DNA of 32,233 nucleotides from Streptomyces sp. AcH 505 (GCF_000818175.1 NZ_JTIY01000002.1:552856-585088); one strand, 5' to 3'; shown: positions 24,923-32,233, counted from the first letter of the stretch. Notes: a model not told the origin generated them from the letters alone. Program-made: numbers and translations.

Positions 24923-26209
24923 TCAATCGGGCACGGCGGCCGCCGGCAGTTTTCTCCCCAGCCGCGCCAGGGGCGAGAAGACCATGAACAGGGGCGACAG
25001 CAGCAGACCGGCCGCGGTCACCAGGAGCGCGGTACGCGGTCCCCAGCCGGCGGCCAGGAAGCCGCCGAGCAGCGACCCGAGCGGGGTCAGACCCATGCCG
25101 ACGACATTGACGGTCGCGACGACCCGGCCCTGGATCCGCACGGGCGTCACGGCCTGCCGGACCGCCATGACCGTCACGTCGACCAGCTGGCCGAAGACGC
25201 CGAAGACGAAGTTCACCGCCATGAGCAGGGTGAGGGTGGCGGCGCCCGACCCGTGCAGCGCGGGGACGCACAGCAGTACGCCGTCCCCGAGCACGGCCGC
25301 CGACACCAGCACCAGGCCGTATCCGATCCTTCCGGGCAGCCACGCCGCCAGCAGCGAACCCGCCAGCGCGCCGGGACCGACGGCCGCGAGCGCCAGGCCG
25401 ACGGCGGTGCCCGGCAGCTGCAGGGTGCGCGACAGGAAGAGCAGATAGACGGTCATCAGACCGGCGAAGGAGAACTGGAAGAGGGCCGAGCAGATCCCCA
25501 CGGCCCGCAGCGAGCCGTCGCTGACGACCAGACGCAGTCCCTCGTGGATCTGCCGCCACATCCGGACGGCGGACCGCCCCTCGGACCCGGGCCCGGATCC
25601 CGCCCCGGACAGGGGTACCGGCTCGTTGCGGCTGATCCGCCGGACCGACAGGGACGACAGGACGAAGAAGCAGGCGTTGGCCGCCGCGGCGACCGGCACG
25701 GAGAGCAGCGAGACCATCGCCCCGCCGAGCGCGGGGCCGCCGATCTGCGCCGCCGACCTGCTGCCCTCCAGCAGGCTGTTGCCCTGGGCGAGCTGGTCGC
25801 GTGGCACCAGGCGTACCAGCGACGCCTGGTACGCCACGTCGAAGCACACGCTCAGTACGCCCACCAGGAAAGCGACCACGAACAGCACCGGAACGCCGAG
25901 CACCCCGAGAAGACAGCAGACCGGGATCACGGCCAGTGCCACGGCGCGGCCCGCGTCGGCCAGCACCATCATGGTGCGGGAGCGCCTGCGGTCCACCCAC
26001 GCCCCCACGAAGAGCGAGAACAGCAGGATCGGTGCCTGCTGCACCGCGCGGAGGGCGCCGAGCTGACCGGCGCCCGCGTGCAGTGCCACCACGGCGACGA
26101 GCGGCAGTGTGACCTGCGCGGCCTGTGCCCCGAGCTGCGAGGCGCTCTGGCCGGCCCAGAGACTGCGGAAATCACGGTCCCGCGACAGGGCGGGAAGACG
26201 GAACGGCAC
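24923..26209 (-). CDS. MFS transporter, MFS_3 (EntS-like) family
   Basis: A 428-residue transporter with about 12 hydrophobic segments. The start FRSLWAGQSASQLGAQAAQVTLPLVA and the first-loop motif VGAWVDRRRSRTMM are typical of the MFS_3 group, which includes the enterobactin exporter EntS and many macrolide or uncharacterised exporters. A Gly/Ser/Pro-rich central cytoplasmic loop (about 195-210) separates the two six-helix halves. GTG 26209 has AGGGG five bases upstream. It is in the same direction as DUF6221 upstream and the sulfatase-like gene downstream, but gaps of over 100 bases on both sides leave operon structure open. The substrate cannot be named. Confidence 0.9.
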   Translation of the reverse strand: MPFRLPALSRDRDFRSLWAGQSASQLGAQAAQVTLPLVAVVALHAGAGQLGALRAVQQAPILLFSLFVGAWVDRRRSRTMMVLADAGRAVALAVIPVCCLLGVLGVPVLFVVAFLVGVLSVCFDVAYQASLVRLVPRDQLAQGNSLLEGSRSAAQIGGPALGGAMVSLLSVPVAAAANACFFVLSSLSVRRISRNEPVPLSGAGSGPGSEGRSAVRMWRQIHEGLRLVVSDGSLRAVGICSALFQFSFAGLMTVYLLFLSRTLQLPGTAVGLALAAVGPGALAGSLLAAWLPGRIGYGLVLVSAAVLGDGVLLCVPALHGSGAATLTLLMAVNFVFGVFGQLVDVTVMAVRQAVTPVRIQGRVVATVNVVGMGLTPLGSLLGGFLAAGWGPRTALLVTAAGLLLSPLFMVFSPLARLGRKLPAAAVPD

Positions 26210-26250
26210 AGTGACCCCTTGGGGCGCCGAGGGCTGAGGAAAAGGCTCGC

Positions 26251-26274
26251 CGTGCCGCGATCAGAGGCGGCACG
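26251..26274 (-). terminator. Hairpin between DUF6221 and MFS_3 genes
   Basis: CGTGCCGC (26251-26258) and GCGGCACG (26267-26274) pair over eight bases around an eight-base loop. Read on the minus strand, TTTT follows within about ten bases. It lies downstream of the DUF6221 gene and in the leader region of the transporter, so it is either a terminator or a leader hairpin. Confidence 0.45.
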
Positions 26275-26425
26275 CGATGACAGGTCGGTCGGGACCTACG
26301 TCAACGCGCGCTCGGGTGACCGGGCATCTCAGCTCCTCACGGGGTCGGCCGTCGTTCGGAGATTAACCGTCGGACGTCCGCCGCGAAAGCGATATTCGGT
26401 GCGGCGGTGTCCGCCCTCCGTCAGC

Positions 26426-26824
26426 TCAACCGGCGAACCGGGGAAGCCACTTCACCCGGTAGTCGGGGTGTCCCGCGTGCTCGGCCGCGATCTGCCGGAC
26501 GACGAAGCCCAGGCCGACCGCGCGCCCGGAGGGGAAGTCACGGGCGGGGCGGTCCACGTCCAGCTCGGCCACCTCCGCGTACTCGCCGATGAGCACCCGG
26601 GTGGTCTCGATACGGCGGAGGGTCTGCGCCGGGTCCTGGTGGGCGATGTGATGGTCGTAGCCGTAGTCCTTCATGCTGAAGGCGATCGGGCCCGTGGAGC
26701 TGTGCACCTCGCCCGGCCGGTCCGGCGGGCACCGCCACGTGTCGCTGCCACCGTTGCGCGCGATCTGCTCCTCCTCGTCCAGCCGGGCCCGGACGAAGGT
26801 GATCAGTGCTTCGTTCTCGCTCAC
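26426..26824 (-). CDS. DUF6221 family protein
   Basis: A 132-residue soluble protein matching my memory of DUF6221: an N-terminal FVRARLDEEEQIAR helix, a Trp-containing central part (DTWRCP), then HIAHQDPAQTLRRIETTRVLI and the C-terminal EHAGHPDYRVKWLP signature. The family is restricted to actinomycetes, is often present in many copies, and frequently lies in accessory or prophage-like DNA; its function is unknown. GTG 26824 has GAGGAG eight bases upstream. No integrase or phage gene is visible nearby. Confidence 0.82.
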   Translation of the reverse strand: MSENEALITFVRARLDEEEQIARNGGSDTWRCPPDRPGEVHSSTGPIAFSMKDYGYDHHIAHQDPAQTLRRIETTRVLIGEYAEVAELDVDRPARDFPSGRAVGLGFVVRQIAAEHAGHPDYRVKWLPRFAG

Positions 26825-27259
26825 GCGTCTTGCTCCTCGAAAACGGCCCGTCCAGAGCTGTCAGTGGGCTTGGCGGGCTGGGACGGCCGTAGGGAAGGAT
26901 ACCGCGCGCGGCAACGGCACTTGCCTCGTCCGCGACCACGCGAGCGCTGCCCATATGGGCGATTTGGCGGTATTGACCTTCAAGTCCGTATAGCCACCGA
27001 TAGGCCAACTTGTCGTTCGGTGTTCCTCGTTGGAGCGCACGGTTGCGGTATATCCCCGTGATGTGTGTCACGTAAGGACATGTCGGGCGTGCGTGCGGCC
27101 GGCTGCTATTTCCCGCGCACAGAAGGAAAGTTGAGTTCTCGGATCTTGTTCCGGTAACGAGATGGCGAACCGTCGGATTCCCGATTCGAGATGTTCCTGT
27201 AATCCCGGACTTGTTCAGGCCGGTCTTTGTCGCTTACGTTCACGTCACTCCGGGTGGAC
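26825..27259. other. Long non-coding region upstream of the riboswitch
   Basis: About 435 bases without a credible gene. The part from about 26940 is clearly AT-richer than coding sequence here, as expected of promoter DNA. It contains the Crp-type site at 27058-27071 and promoter-like TATATC at 27049-27054. Short open frames on the minus strand have no ribosome sites and poor codon use. Confidence 0.6.
27058..27071. promoter_or_regulatory. Candidate Crp binding site
   Basis: GTG-ATGTGT-GTCAC matches exactly the GTG-N6-GNCAC consensus reported for Streptomyces Crp, and is flanked by C and G to give a CGTGA...TCACG dyad. It lies about 190 bases upstream of the riboswitch. Crp is known to control muralytic genes in S. 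coelicolor, including rpfA. Confidence 0.6.
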
Positions 27260-27424
27260 CGCCTAATCCTGCCGCCGTCCGGAAAACCTAATCCCACTCA
27301 CTTACGGCAGGAGCGGGGGACCCAAGGTAAGCCGCCGGTCCGTAAACAGGACCGGCTAGGGGTGAAGCCACATTCATGTGGCCGGACATCTCCAGTCCGA
27401 ACCCGACAGCTCACCTCGCAGGCG
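27260..27424 (+). promoter_or_regulatory. ydaO/yuaA-type c-di-AMP riboswitch
   Basis: The closing stem is CGCCT (27260-27264) with AGGCG (27420-27424), followed on the 5' side by the conserved TAATC. Conserved internal blocks are GAGCGGGGGACCCAAGG (27311-27327), GGGGTGAAG (27359-27367) and CCGACAGCTCACCTCG (27403-27418). These match the class that binds two c-di-AMP molecules and usually switches expression off, often ahead of cell-wall hydrolase genes in actinomycetes. It ends 17 bases before the start of a LysM/transglycosylase gene. Confidence 0.93.
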
Positions 27425-27441
27425 ACGGAGAGGAATTAGTC

Positions 27442-28293
27442 ATGCCCAAGAAGCACCGTCGTCCCCGTACCGGCCGGCTCACCCGACGCCTTATCGCATT
27501 CGGTACGGGTGGTGCGGCGCTCACCATCCCGCTGGTGGCCGCCACCACCGCCACAGCGGCGCCGTCCGTCCACAGCTCGGCCGTCGAGTCGGCCGTGAAA
27601 TCGGCCCCCGCGTCCGTCGTGGCCGCCAAGAAGGCCGCTCCGACCACGTACTCCGTGGTCTCCGGTGACTCGCTCGCCAAGATCGCCCGCACCCACTCGC
27701 TGAGCGGTGGCTGGAAGAAGCTCTACCAGGACAACCGGCAGGCCGTCGGCGGCAACCCGTCGCTGATCCACCCCGGCCTCAAGCTGACCCTGGGCGGGAA
27801 GGCGGCGTCGAGGACGGCGGCGACGACCGCCGACAGGACCGTCCCGAAGAGCGCTCCGAAGAGTGCCCCGAAGGCCGAGGCCAAGCCCGCCACGGCGGCG
27901 GCCGCCCCGTCCGGCAAGAGCGCCCAGGGCGGTACGAGCACCACCCCCATCCAGACGGCGGCCGCGTCGTACACCAACGACCTGGACGGCTGGATCAAGG
28001 AGTCGCTGGACATCATGGCCGCCCACGGCATCCCGGGCAGCTACGACGGCATCTACCGCAACATCATGCGGGAGTCGTCGGGCAACCCGGCGGCCATCAA
28101 CAACTGGGACTCGAACGCCGCCGCCGGCACGCCGTCCAAGGGACTGCTGCAGGTCATCGACCCGACGTTCCAGGCCTACCACGTGGACGGCACGTCCATG
28201 GACAGCTACGACCCGGTGGCCAACATCACCGCCGCGTGCAACTACGCGGCTGCCACCTACGGCTCGATCGACAACGTGAACGGTCCCTACTGA
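27442..28293 (+). CDS. Secreted LysM / SLT-type transglycosylase (cell-wall hydrolase)
   Basis: A 283-residue secreted protein. A twin-Arg-containing basic n-region and hydrophobic core form a signal peptide (cleavage near residue 40). A LysM domain (about 69-117, TYSVVSGDSLAKIARTH) binds peptidoglycan; an Ala/Lys/Pro-rich linker leads to a C-terminal transglycosylase SLT domain (about 180-283) with probable catalytic Glu211 in IMRESSGNP, then GLLQVIDPTFQAY. It should cleave glycan strands during growth, germination or spore development. ATG 27442 has GGAGAGG eight bases upstream. The leader contains a c-di-AMP riboswitch, and a Crp-type site lies further up, so expression should respond to c-di-AMP and Crp. 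A hairpin terminator follows. It is similar in layout to rpfA and related resuscitation/germination genes but lacks an Rpf domain. Confidence 0.93.
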   Translation: MPKKHRRPRTGRLTRRLIAFGTGGAALTIPLVAATTATAAPSVHSSAVESAVKSAPASVVAAKKAAPTTYSVVSGDSLAKIARTHSLSGGWKKLYQDNRQAVGGNPSLIHPGLKLTLGGKAASRTAATTADRTVPKSAPKSAPKAEAKPATAAAAPSGKSAQGGTSTTPIQTAAASYTNDLDGWIKESLDIMAAHGIPGSYDGIYRNIMRESSGNPAAINNWDSNAAAGTPSKGLLQVIDPTFQAYHVDGTSMDSYDPVANITAACNYAAATYGSIDNVNGPY

Positions 28294-28301
28294 CCGGACC
28301 T

Positions 28302-28511
28302 TCACCCACCTGACGGGCCCACTCCGGCCGGACGACGCACACGTCCGGCGGGGGTGGGCCCGTTCGGCATGCGGGGGACATGGCGCATCGTGCAGTCGCC
28401 GATACGGCGCGCACCGGCACGTCCGCTGCCCCGGCCGAGGCCGGCCATCGCGTAGCCGATGCTGCCGAAGGCGATCAGGGTGAGCAGCAGAGCGAGGGTC
28501 CAGAAGAGCAT
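28302..28511 (-). CDS. Small single-span membrane protein
   Basis: A 69-residue open frame starting at ATG 28511 with GGAGG seven bases upstream. The N-terminus is a clear membrane helix (MLFWTLALLLTLIAFGSIGYAM), followed by an Arg/Gly-rich tail. I do not recognise a family. The strong ribosome site and helix support it, but the final third of the frame passes through the hairpin at 28313-28363 and its sequence there is unremarkable. It converges on the LysM gene and is divergent from the glycosyltransferase. Confidence 0.55.
   Translation of the reverse strand: MLFWTLALLLTLIAFGSIGYAMAGLGRGSGRAGARRIGDCTMRHVPRMPNGPTPAGRVRRPAGVGPSGG
28313..28363 (+). terminator. Terminator of the LysM/SLT gene
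   Basis: ACGGGCCCAC (28313-28322) pairs with GTGGGCCCGT (28354-28363), and inside it CCGGACG (28328-28334) pairs with CGTCCGG (28342-28348). It starts 20 bases past the stop. TT follows but there is no full U-tract. The small minus-strand gene overlaps it. Confidence 0.65.
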
Positions 28512-28794
28512 CGCCGGGCCTCCGGGGTCTCGGAGCGGGGCGTGACTCCTGCCCGCGGTGGGACGCATCGGCAACGATGCGCAGAGTGCGATCCCTGGGG
28601 ACGATAGCCCGTCGGGCCGTTTCTGAACAGGTGTCAAGTGGCCATCCGCCCCGCCCGCGCCCGGCGCCGGCCCGCTGGGCTGAATGAACGTCAGGGAAAC
28701 GGCACCCGTCGTGTCGAAGTCATATTTACGTACAACCTTCTGAGGGGTGTGTGAATCTCACTCGGTGACCGCCGCTGTTGACGAGGGGGCCCGA

Positions 28795-30465
28795 ATGCTG
28801 AAAGTGAGCATAGTGATTCCGGTTTACAACGCCGGAGAGCATCTGGATCGCTGCGCCGCATCACTGACCGGCCAGAGCCTTGGCTCCGACGCCTACGAGA
28901 TTCTCTATGTGAATGACGGGTCGACGGACGACTCGGCCGAGCGGCTGCACCGGCTCGCCGCCCGCCACCCGCATGTGCGCGTCCACCATCAGGAGAACTC
29001 CGGCTGGCCGGGCAAGCCCCGCAACGTCGGCGTGCGCCTGGCCCGCGGCAAGTACGTGCAGTTCGTCGACCAGGACGACGAACTCGCCCCGGAGTCACTG
29101 GAACGCCTGGTCAGACTGGGCGAGCGGAACGACTCGGACATCGTGCTTGGCAAGATGTACGGCACGATGACGGGACCGAGCAACGTGTTCAAACGGACCG
29201 TCGAGCGCTGCACGGTCAAGGACGCGCCACTGATCGAGAGCCTGACGCCGCACAAGATGTTCCGGAGATCCTTTCTGCTGGACCACGGCATCACATTTCC
29301 CGAAGGGCGCGTCCGGCTGGAGGACCAGCTCTTCATGGCCCGCGCCTACACCCGGGCGCGCACCGTCTCCATTCTCGGCGACTATCCGACCTACCGCTGG
29401 GTCCGCAGGGCGGACGGCGGGAACAACAGCAGCGGCGTCACGACGGCCGACACGTATTACCGCCATCTGCGGCATGTCGTCGAGGCCGTCAAGGAGGGCA
29501 CGGAACCGGGGGAGTTGCGCGACAGACTGCTACGGCGTTCCTATCGGGTGGAATTACTCCGTCCGGTGACCGAGCCGCGCGTTCTGCAACGGACCGGGAC
29601 TCAACTGCGCACCTATTTCGATGTCGTTCGGAAGATGGCGCTGGAATGTTTCCCACCGGGCGTCAGGGAAGGAATGCCGGCCGTCGGGAGACTGCGGGCC
29701 ACCCTGCTGGAGGAGGGCCGGCTGGAATCCCTTGTCGAGCTCGCCCGGCGCACCGGCGGAATCAGACCGCGGCTCGACATGGAGAAACCGTTCTGGCGGC
29801 AGGACAAACTCGTGGTGCGGACCACGGTCCGTCATGTCAGGCCGAATGGTGAGCCGTTGGTCCTCGTGGAGCGCGAGGGAAAATTCTTCCTCGATCCCGA
29901 ACTGCTGGCGGGAATCGAAGGCGCGGAGAACGTCGAGGTGACCGATCCTTTCTCCTACGCCACGGGCGAGCTGCTCGTGCAGAACACCTCCGACGGTCAC
30001 TGGTGGTATCCCGACAGTGAACTGACTCCCGAACTGAGGCCACTCGGCGCCGGACGGCACGAAGTGGTGATCACGGGGGAGACGCTTCTCGACCCGGCCA
30101 CGCTCGCCGGCGGCAACCCGCTCGCGAGCGGCCGCCACCATGTATGGCTCAACTACCAGGTGCTGGGCCTCGGCCGGCGGGCCAGGGTCGCCAGCGAGGA
30201 CCGGCCGTATCTCGGGGTGCGGCGCATCGGCGGGCGCATCCTCGTCCCCAACTGGTTCGGCCCGCACTCCCAGCTCCAGCTGACCGTCGGTCAGCCGGGC
30301 CGTCAGCTGTGGCTGCGGCACTTCGTGGCGTCGGCAGCGACCCGTCCCGGGATACGCCGCCTCGTACGGACGGCCTTGCGGAAGCTGCCGGGGGGCCTGC
30401 GGGGCAGGGTGCGGTCGGCCGCCCAGGAAGCCTCGCGCTGGGGTCGCGGGGAGCACTCGCACTGA
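28795..30465 (+). CDS. Family 2 glycosyltransferase, TarS-like, with a TTA codon
   Basis: A 556-residue enzyme. The N-terminal GT-A domain (about 1-220) shows VSIVIPVYNAGEHL, the nucleotide-binding VNDGSTDDS (39-47) and the metal-binding FVDQDDE (90-96). Helical and beta-rich C-terminal parts (from about 330, FWRQDKLVVRTTVRH) resemble TarS-type wall teichoic acid glycosyltransferases. It probably transfers sugars to a surface polymer from the cytoplasmic side, since no signal peptide is seen; substrate unknown. ATG 28795 has GAGGGGG five bases upstream; GTG 28747 is less likely. Leu254 is encoded by TTA at 29554-29556, the rare codon read by bldA tRNA, so translation may be limited to later growth. 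Codon use is a little less GC-biased than neighbours. Confidence 0.88.
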   Translation: MLKVSIVIPVYNAGEHLDRCAASLTGQSLGSDAYEILYVNDGSTDDSAERLHRLAARHPHVRVHHQENSGWPGKPRNVGVRLARGKYVQFVDQDDELAPESLERLVRLGERNDSDIVLGKMYGTMTGPSNVFKRTVERCTVKDAPLIESLTPHKMFRRSFLLDHGITFPEGRVRLEDQLFMARAYTRARTVSILGDYPTYRWVRRADGGNNSSGVTTADTYYRHLRHVVEAVKEGTEPGELRDRLLRRSYRVELLRPVTEPRVLQRTGTQLRTYFDVVRKMALECFPPGVREGMPAVGRLRATLLEEGRLESLVELARRTGGIRPRLDMEKPFWRQDKLVVRTTVRHVRPNGEPLVLVEREGKFFLDPELLAGIEGAENVEVTDPFSYATGELLVQNTSDGHWWYPDSELTPELRPLGAGRHEVVITGETLLDPATLAGGNPLASGRHHVWLNYQVLGLGRRARVASEDRPYLGVRRIGGRILVPNWFGPHSQLQLTVGQPGRQLWLRHFVASAATRPGIRRLVRTALRKLPGGLRGRVRSAAQEASRWGRGEHSH

Positions 30466-30469
30466 CGCG

Positions 30470-30499
30470 TTAGACAAACTTCGTACGACTGTCTAATGT
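30470..30499 (+). promoter_or_regulatory. Promoter and overlapping operator of the tetR-SDR unit
   Basis: TTAGACA (30470-30476) and TGTCTAA (30490-30496) form an inverted repeat with a 13-base spacer. The left arm contains TAGACA (30471-30476), a five-of-six match to the -35, and 17 bases later TAATGT (30494-30499) can act as a weak -10. Transcription would start near 30506-30507, at the GTG of the tetR gene. Repressor binding would block the promoter, suggesting autoregulation. Confidence 0.6.
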
Positions 30500-30506
30500 G
30501 TCAGGT

Positions 30507-31094
30507 GTGAGTAGTCCTGAGCGGGAGTCCGACGACCCCAAGCGCGCCGCGGTGCTGGCAGCAGCCCTCGGAGTGTTCGGCAGGTACGGATTCCAGAAGA
30601 CGTCCATGGAGGCGGTCGCCAAGGCGGCCGGCGTGTCCCGGCCCGGCCTCTACCTGCACTTCTCCAACAAGGAGCAGCTGTACCGCGCCACGATGCGCGG
30701 GGTCCTCGAGCGCGCCCAGCGGGGCATGGAGGCGAGCTTCGACGACGACCCGCGGGCGAGCTTCGAGGACCGCACGGTGGCGGCGCTGGACGCCCTGATG
30801 GGCCAGTACGTCGAGACCCAGGTGGCCAGAGACCTCGGCGAGCTGCTGGAGAACAGCGGACCGCAGCTCGGCTCGATGTTCCACGACCACCAGGAGCAGG
30901 CGCGGGCGACGATCAGCGACCGGGTCGGCGCGCTCGCGCCGCCCGGCCTGCTCACCGACGAGCTGACCGCTGACGACGTCATGGACGTCATCTTCTCCGC
31001 CGCCCTCACCTGGAAGCAGACCTCGGCCACCCGCGCCGAGTTCCGCGACCGGATCAGACGCGTCGTCCGGCTGATCTGCCGCGCCGCAGGCTGA
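30507..31094 (+). CDS. TetR family regulator, probably leaderless and autoregulated
   Basis: A 195-residue regulator with a TetR HTH (about 12-57; TSMEAVAKAAGVSRPGLYLHFSNKE) and a C-terminal helical domain (about 70-190) of the TetR_C_7-like sort. Two GTG codons, 30498 and 30507, are possible; neither has a ribosome site. GTG 30507 coincides with the predicted transcription start, so I take it as a leaderless start. The palindrome TTAGACA-N13-TGTCTAA over the promoter implies self-repression. The SDR gene 73 bases downstream in the same direction is the likely co-transcribed target. Confidence 0.9.
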   Translation: MSSPERESDDPKRAAVLAAALGVFGRYGFQKTSMEAVAKAAGVSRPGLYLHFSNKEQLYRATMRGVLERAQRGMEASFDDDPRASFEDRTVAALDALMGQYVETQVARDLGELLENSGPQLGSMFHDHQEQARATISDRVGALAPPGLLTDELTADDVMDVIFSAALTWKQTSATRAEFRDRIRRVVRLICRAAG

Positions 31095-31167
31095 CCCCGA
31101 CACCCCCACGCCGACACCTCCCACCCCGGCACCTCCCACCCCGCTCGCCGACCCACGGAGTACAGCC

Positions 31168-32124
31168 ATGCCTGAAATCACCACCCCGTTCACGGCCACC
31201 TCGACAGCGGCCGAGGTCATCGACGGTGTCGACCTGACCGGCAGGCGCGCCGTCGTCACCGGCGCGGCCTCCGGCATCGGTCTGGAGACCGCCCGCACCC
31301 TGGCCGGCGCCGGCGCCGACGTCACCCTCGCCGTACGGGACACCGCGGCGGGTGAGCGCGCCGCAGCCGACATCCGCACCACCACGGGACGCGACACCCG
31401 GTTCGCCCACCTCGACCTGGCCGACCTCGCAGGCGTCGACGCGTTCGTCAAGGAATGGACGGGCCCCCTGCACATCCTGGTCAACAACGCCGGGACCATG
31501 GCCCTGCCCGAGCGCACCACGACTCCCGACGGCTGGGAGACCCAGTTCGCCGTCAACCACCTGGGCCACGCGGCCCTGACCCTCGGACTGCACGACGCGC
31601 TCGCCGCAGCGGGCAACGCCCGGGTGGTCGTCGTCAGCTCGTCCGCCCATCTGATGTCCCCGGTCGTCTTCGACGACATCCACTTCACCGCCCGGCCCTA
31701 CGAGGCGTGGTCCGCCTACGGCCAGTCGAAGACGGCCACCGTCCTCTTCGCCGTGGCCCTGACCGGGCGCTGGGCGGCCGACGGCATCACGGCCAACGCG
31801 CTGCACCCCGGCGGCATCATGACCAACCTCCAGCGCCACCTGGACGAAGGCCAGCTGCGCTTCGTCGGCGCCGTGGACGACCAGGGCCGGCGCCTGGACG
31901 TCCCGCCGGGCTGGAAGACCCCGCAGCAGGGAGCGGCGACCACGGTCCTGCTCGCCGCCTCCCCCCTGGTGGAAGGGGTGAGCGGCCGCTACTTCGAGGA
32001 CTGCGCCGAAGCCGTCACCGTCACCGGGCACGGCGACGGCAGGAGCGGCGTGGCCGCCTACGCCCTCGACGCGCGAGAAGCCGACCGCCTCTGGGACGAG
32101 ACGACCCGGCTGCTGCACAGCTGA
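31168..32124 (+). CDS. Short-chain dehydrogenase/reductase (SDR)
   Basis: A 318-residue NAD(P)-dependent oxidoreductase. The cofactor motif TGAASGIG (31-38), NNAG (106-109), Asn130 (AVNHLG), the serine cluster 157-159 and YGQSK (Tyr184, Lys188) make up a complete classical SDR active site. The long C-terminal part and VNHLGHAALTLGL resemble retinol-dehydrogenase/WW-oxidoreductase-like bacterial SDRs, which reduce or oxidise varied carbonyls. ATG 31168 has GGAG seven bases upstream. It follows the tetR gene across a 73-base pyrimidine-rich spacer containing a short direct repeat. It probably detoxifies or processes the TetR ligand, by inference from gene order. Confidence 0.93.
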   Translation: MPEITTPFTATSTAAEVIDGVDLTGRRAVVTGAASGIGLETARTLAGAGADVTLAVRDTAAGERAAADIRTTTGRDTRFAHLDLADLAGVDAFVKEWTGPLHILVNNAGTMALPERTTTPDGWETQFAVNHLGHAALTLGLHDALAAAGNARVVVVSSSAHLMSPVVFDDIHFTARPYEAWSAYGQSKTATVLFAVALTGRWAADGITANALHPGGIMTNLQRHLDEGQLRFVGAVDDQGRRLDVPPGWKTPQQGAATTVLLAASPLVEGVSGRYFEDCAEAVTVTGHGDGRSGVAAYALDAREADRLWDETTRLLHS

Positions 32125-32137
32125 CGCACGGCCGAGG

Positions 32138-32164
32138 AGGCCTGACAGGCCTGACAGGCCTGCC
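32138..32164. repeat. 9-bp direct repeat, three copies
   Basis: AGGCCTGAC occurs at 32138-32146 and 32147-32155, and as AGGCCTGCC at 32156-32164, just after the SDR stop. Each unit contains the palindrome AGGCCT, so alternative short hairpins are possible. It is probably replication slippage; any terminator role is weak. Confidence 0.7.
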
Positions 32165-32218
32165 GGACACAGGCCGTGGCCGAACGCGCCCGGCGGTCCC
32201 TTCGGGGAGGATGTGGGA

Positions 32219-32233
32219 ATGGCCATCTCGGAT
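32219..32233 (+). CDS. Start of a further gene (partial)
   Basis: ATG at 32219 has GGGGAGG (32204-32210) eight bases upstream and encodes MAISD before the window ends. The ribosome site is good, and the spacing of about 95 bases from the SDR stop is normal. Too little is visible to name a product. Confidence 0.55.

Noticed and set aside
23241..26000. 919-residue minus-strand frame across two genes
   Set aside because: Arg/Gly/Ala-rich shadow translation of the sulfatase-like and MFS_3 genes; it crosses both gene boundaries.
26538..27071. 177-residue minus-strand frame overlapping the DUF6221 gene
   Set aside because: It is an alternative frame of the DUF6221 coding region extended into non-coding DNA; the DUF6221 frame has the ribosome site and family match.
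27106..27297. 63-residue open frame on the minus strand
   Set aside because: It lies in the AT-rich leader and overlaps the riboswitch on the opposite strand; no ribosome site and no recognisable feature.
31095..31160. Pyrimidine-rich direct repeat (CACCTCCCACCCCG twice) as a regulatory element
   Set aside because: It is short, imperfect and lies inside an apparent operon; most likely simple-sequence drift.

Overview
The window reads as chromosomal DNA of a Streptomyces or very close relative. Coding sequence is strongly GC-rich, starts are often GTG or TTG, and several families are typical of streptomycetes (DUF5819-HTTM pair, DUF6221, PRC-barrel protein, streptogrisin-type protease, GlgX, and a LysM/transglycosylase gene behind a c-di-AMP riboswitch). 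I see no rRNA, tRNA, CRISPR array, transposase or phage gene. All assignments come from reading translated sequence and known family motifs; no database search was run.

Layout. 1-7005: Pro/Thr-rich tail of an upstream gene, a TrmB/LuxR-type regulator, a large secreted subtilase with its terminator, a divergent type I signal peptidase, and a class I glutamine amidotransferase-like protein. 7106-10770: an orphan cytochrome oxidase subunit I gene (ctaD) with a small membrane-protein companion, divergent from a secreted GH71/99-like glycosidase; a perfect 10-3-10 palindrome lies between them. 10871-14632: a translationally coupled DUF5819 + HTTM membrane pair, then a secreted DUF3494 (ice-binding-like) adhesin with a His/Gly tail, divergent from a small winged-helix regulator. 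14658-18634: a secreted S1 protease with pro-region, a PRC-barrel protein and glycogen debranching enzyme glgX. 18753-21555: a DHA2-type drug exporter divergent from its probable TetR repressor, followed tail to tail by another TetR. 21757-26824: FAD oxidoreductase, sulfatase/LTA-synthase-like membrane enzyme, MFS_3 exporter and DUF6221 protein. 26825-28511: a long leader with a Crp-type site and a ydaO (c-di-AMP) riboswitch driving a LysM/SLT cell-wall hydrolase, and a small membrane protein. 28795-32233: a TarS-like glycosyltransferase carrying a TTA codon, a probably leaderless autoregulated TetR with an SDR oxidoreductase, and the first codons of another gene.

Many genes concern the cell surface: secreted proteases, signal peptidase, surface adhesin, sulfatase/phosphoglycerol-transferase-like enzyme, polymer glycosyltransferase and muralytic enzyme. 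The strongest regulatory find is the stacked Crp site plus c-di-AMP riboswitch ahead of the muralytic gene. The least characterised candidate system is the DUF5819-HTTM pair, which resembles the SdpA/SdpB module of Bacillus without an obvious SdpC toxin gene nearby.
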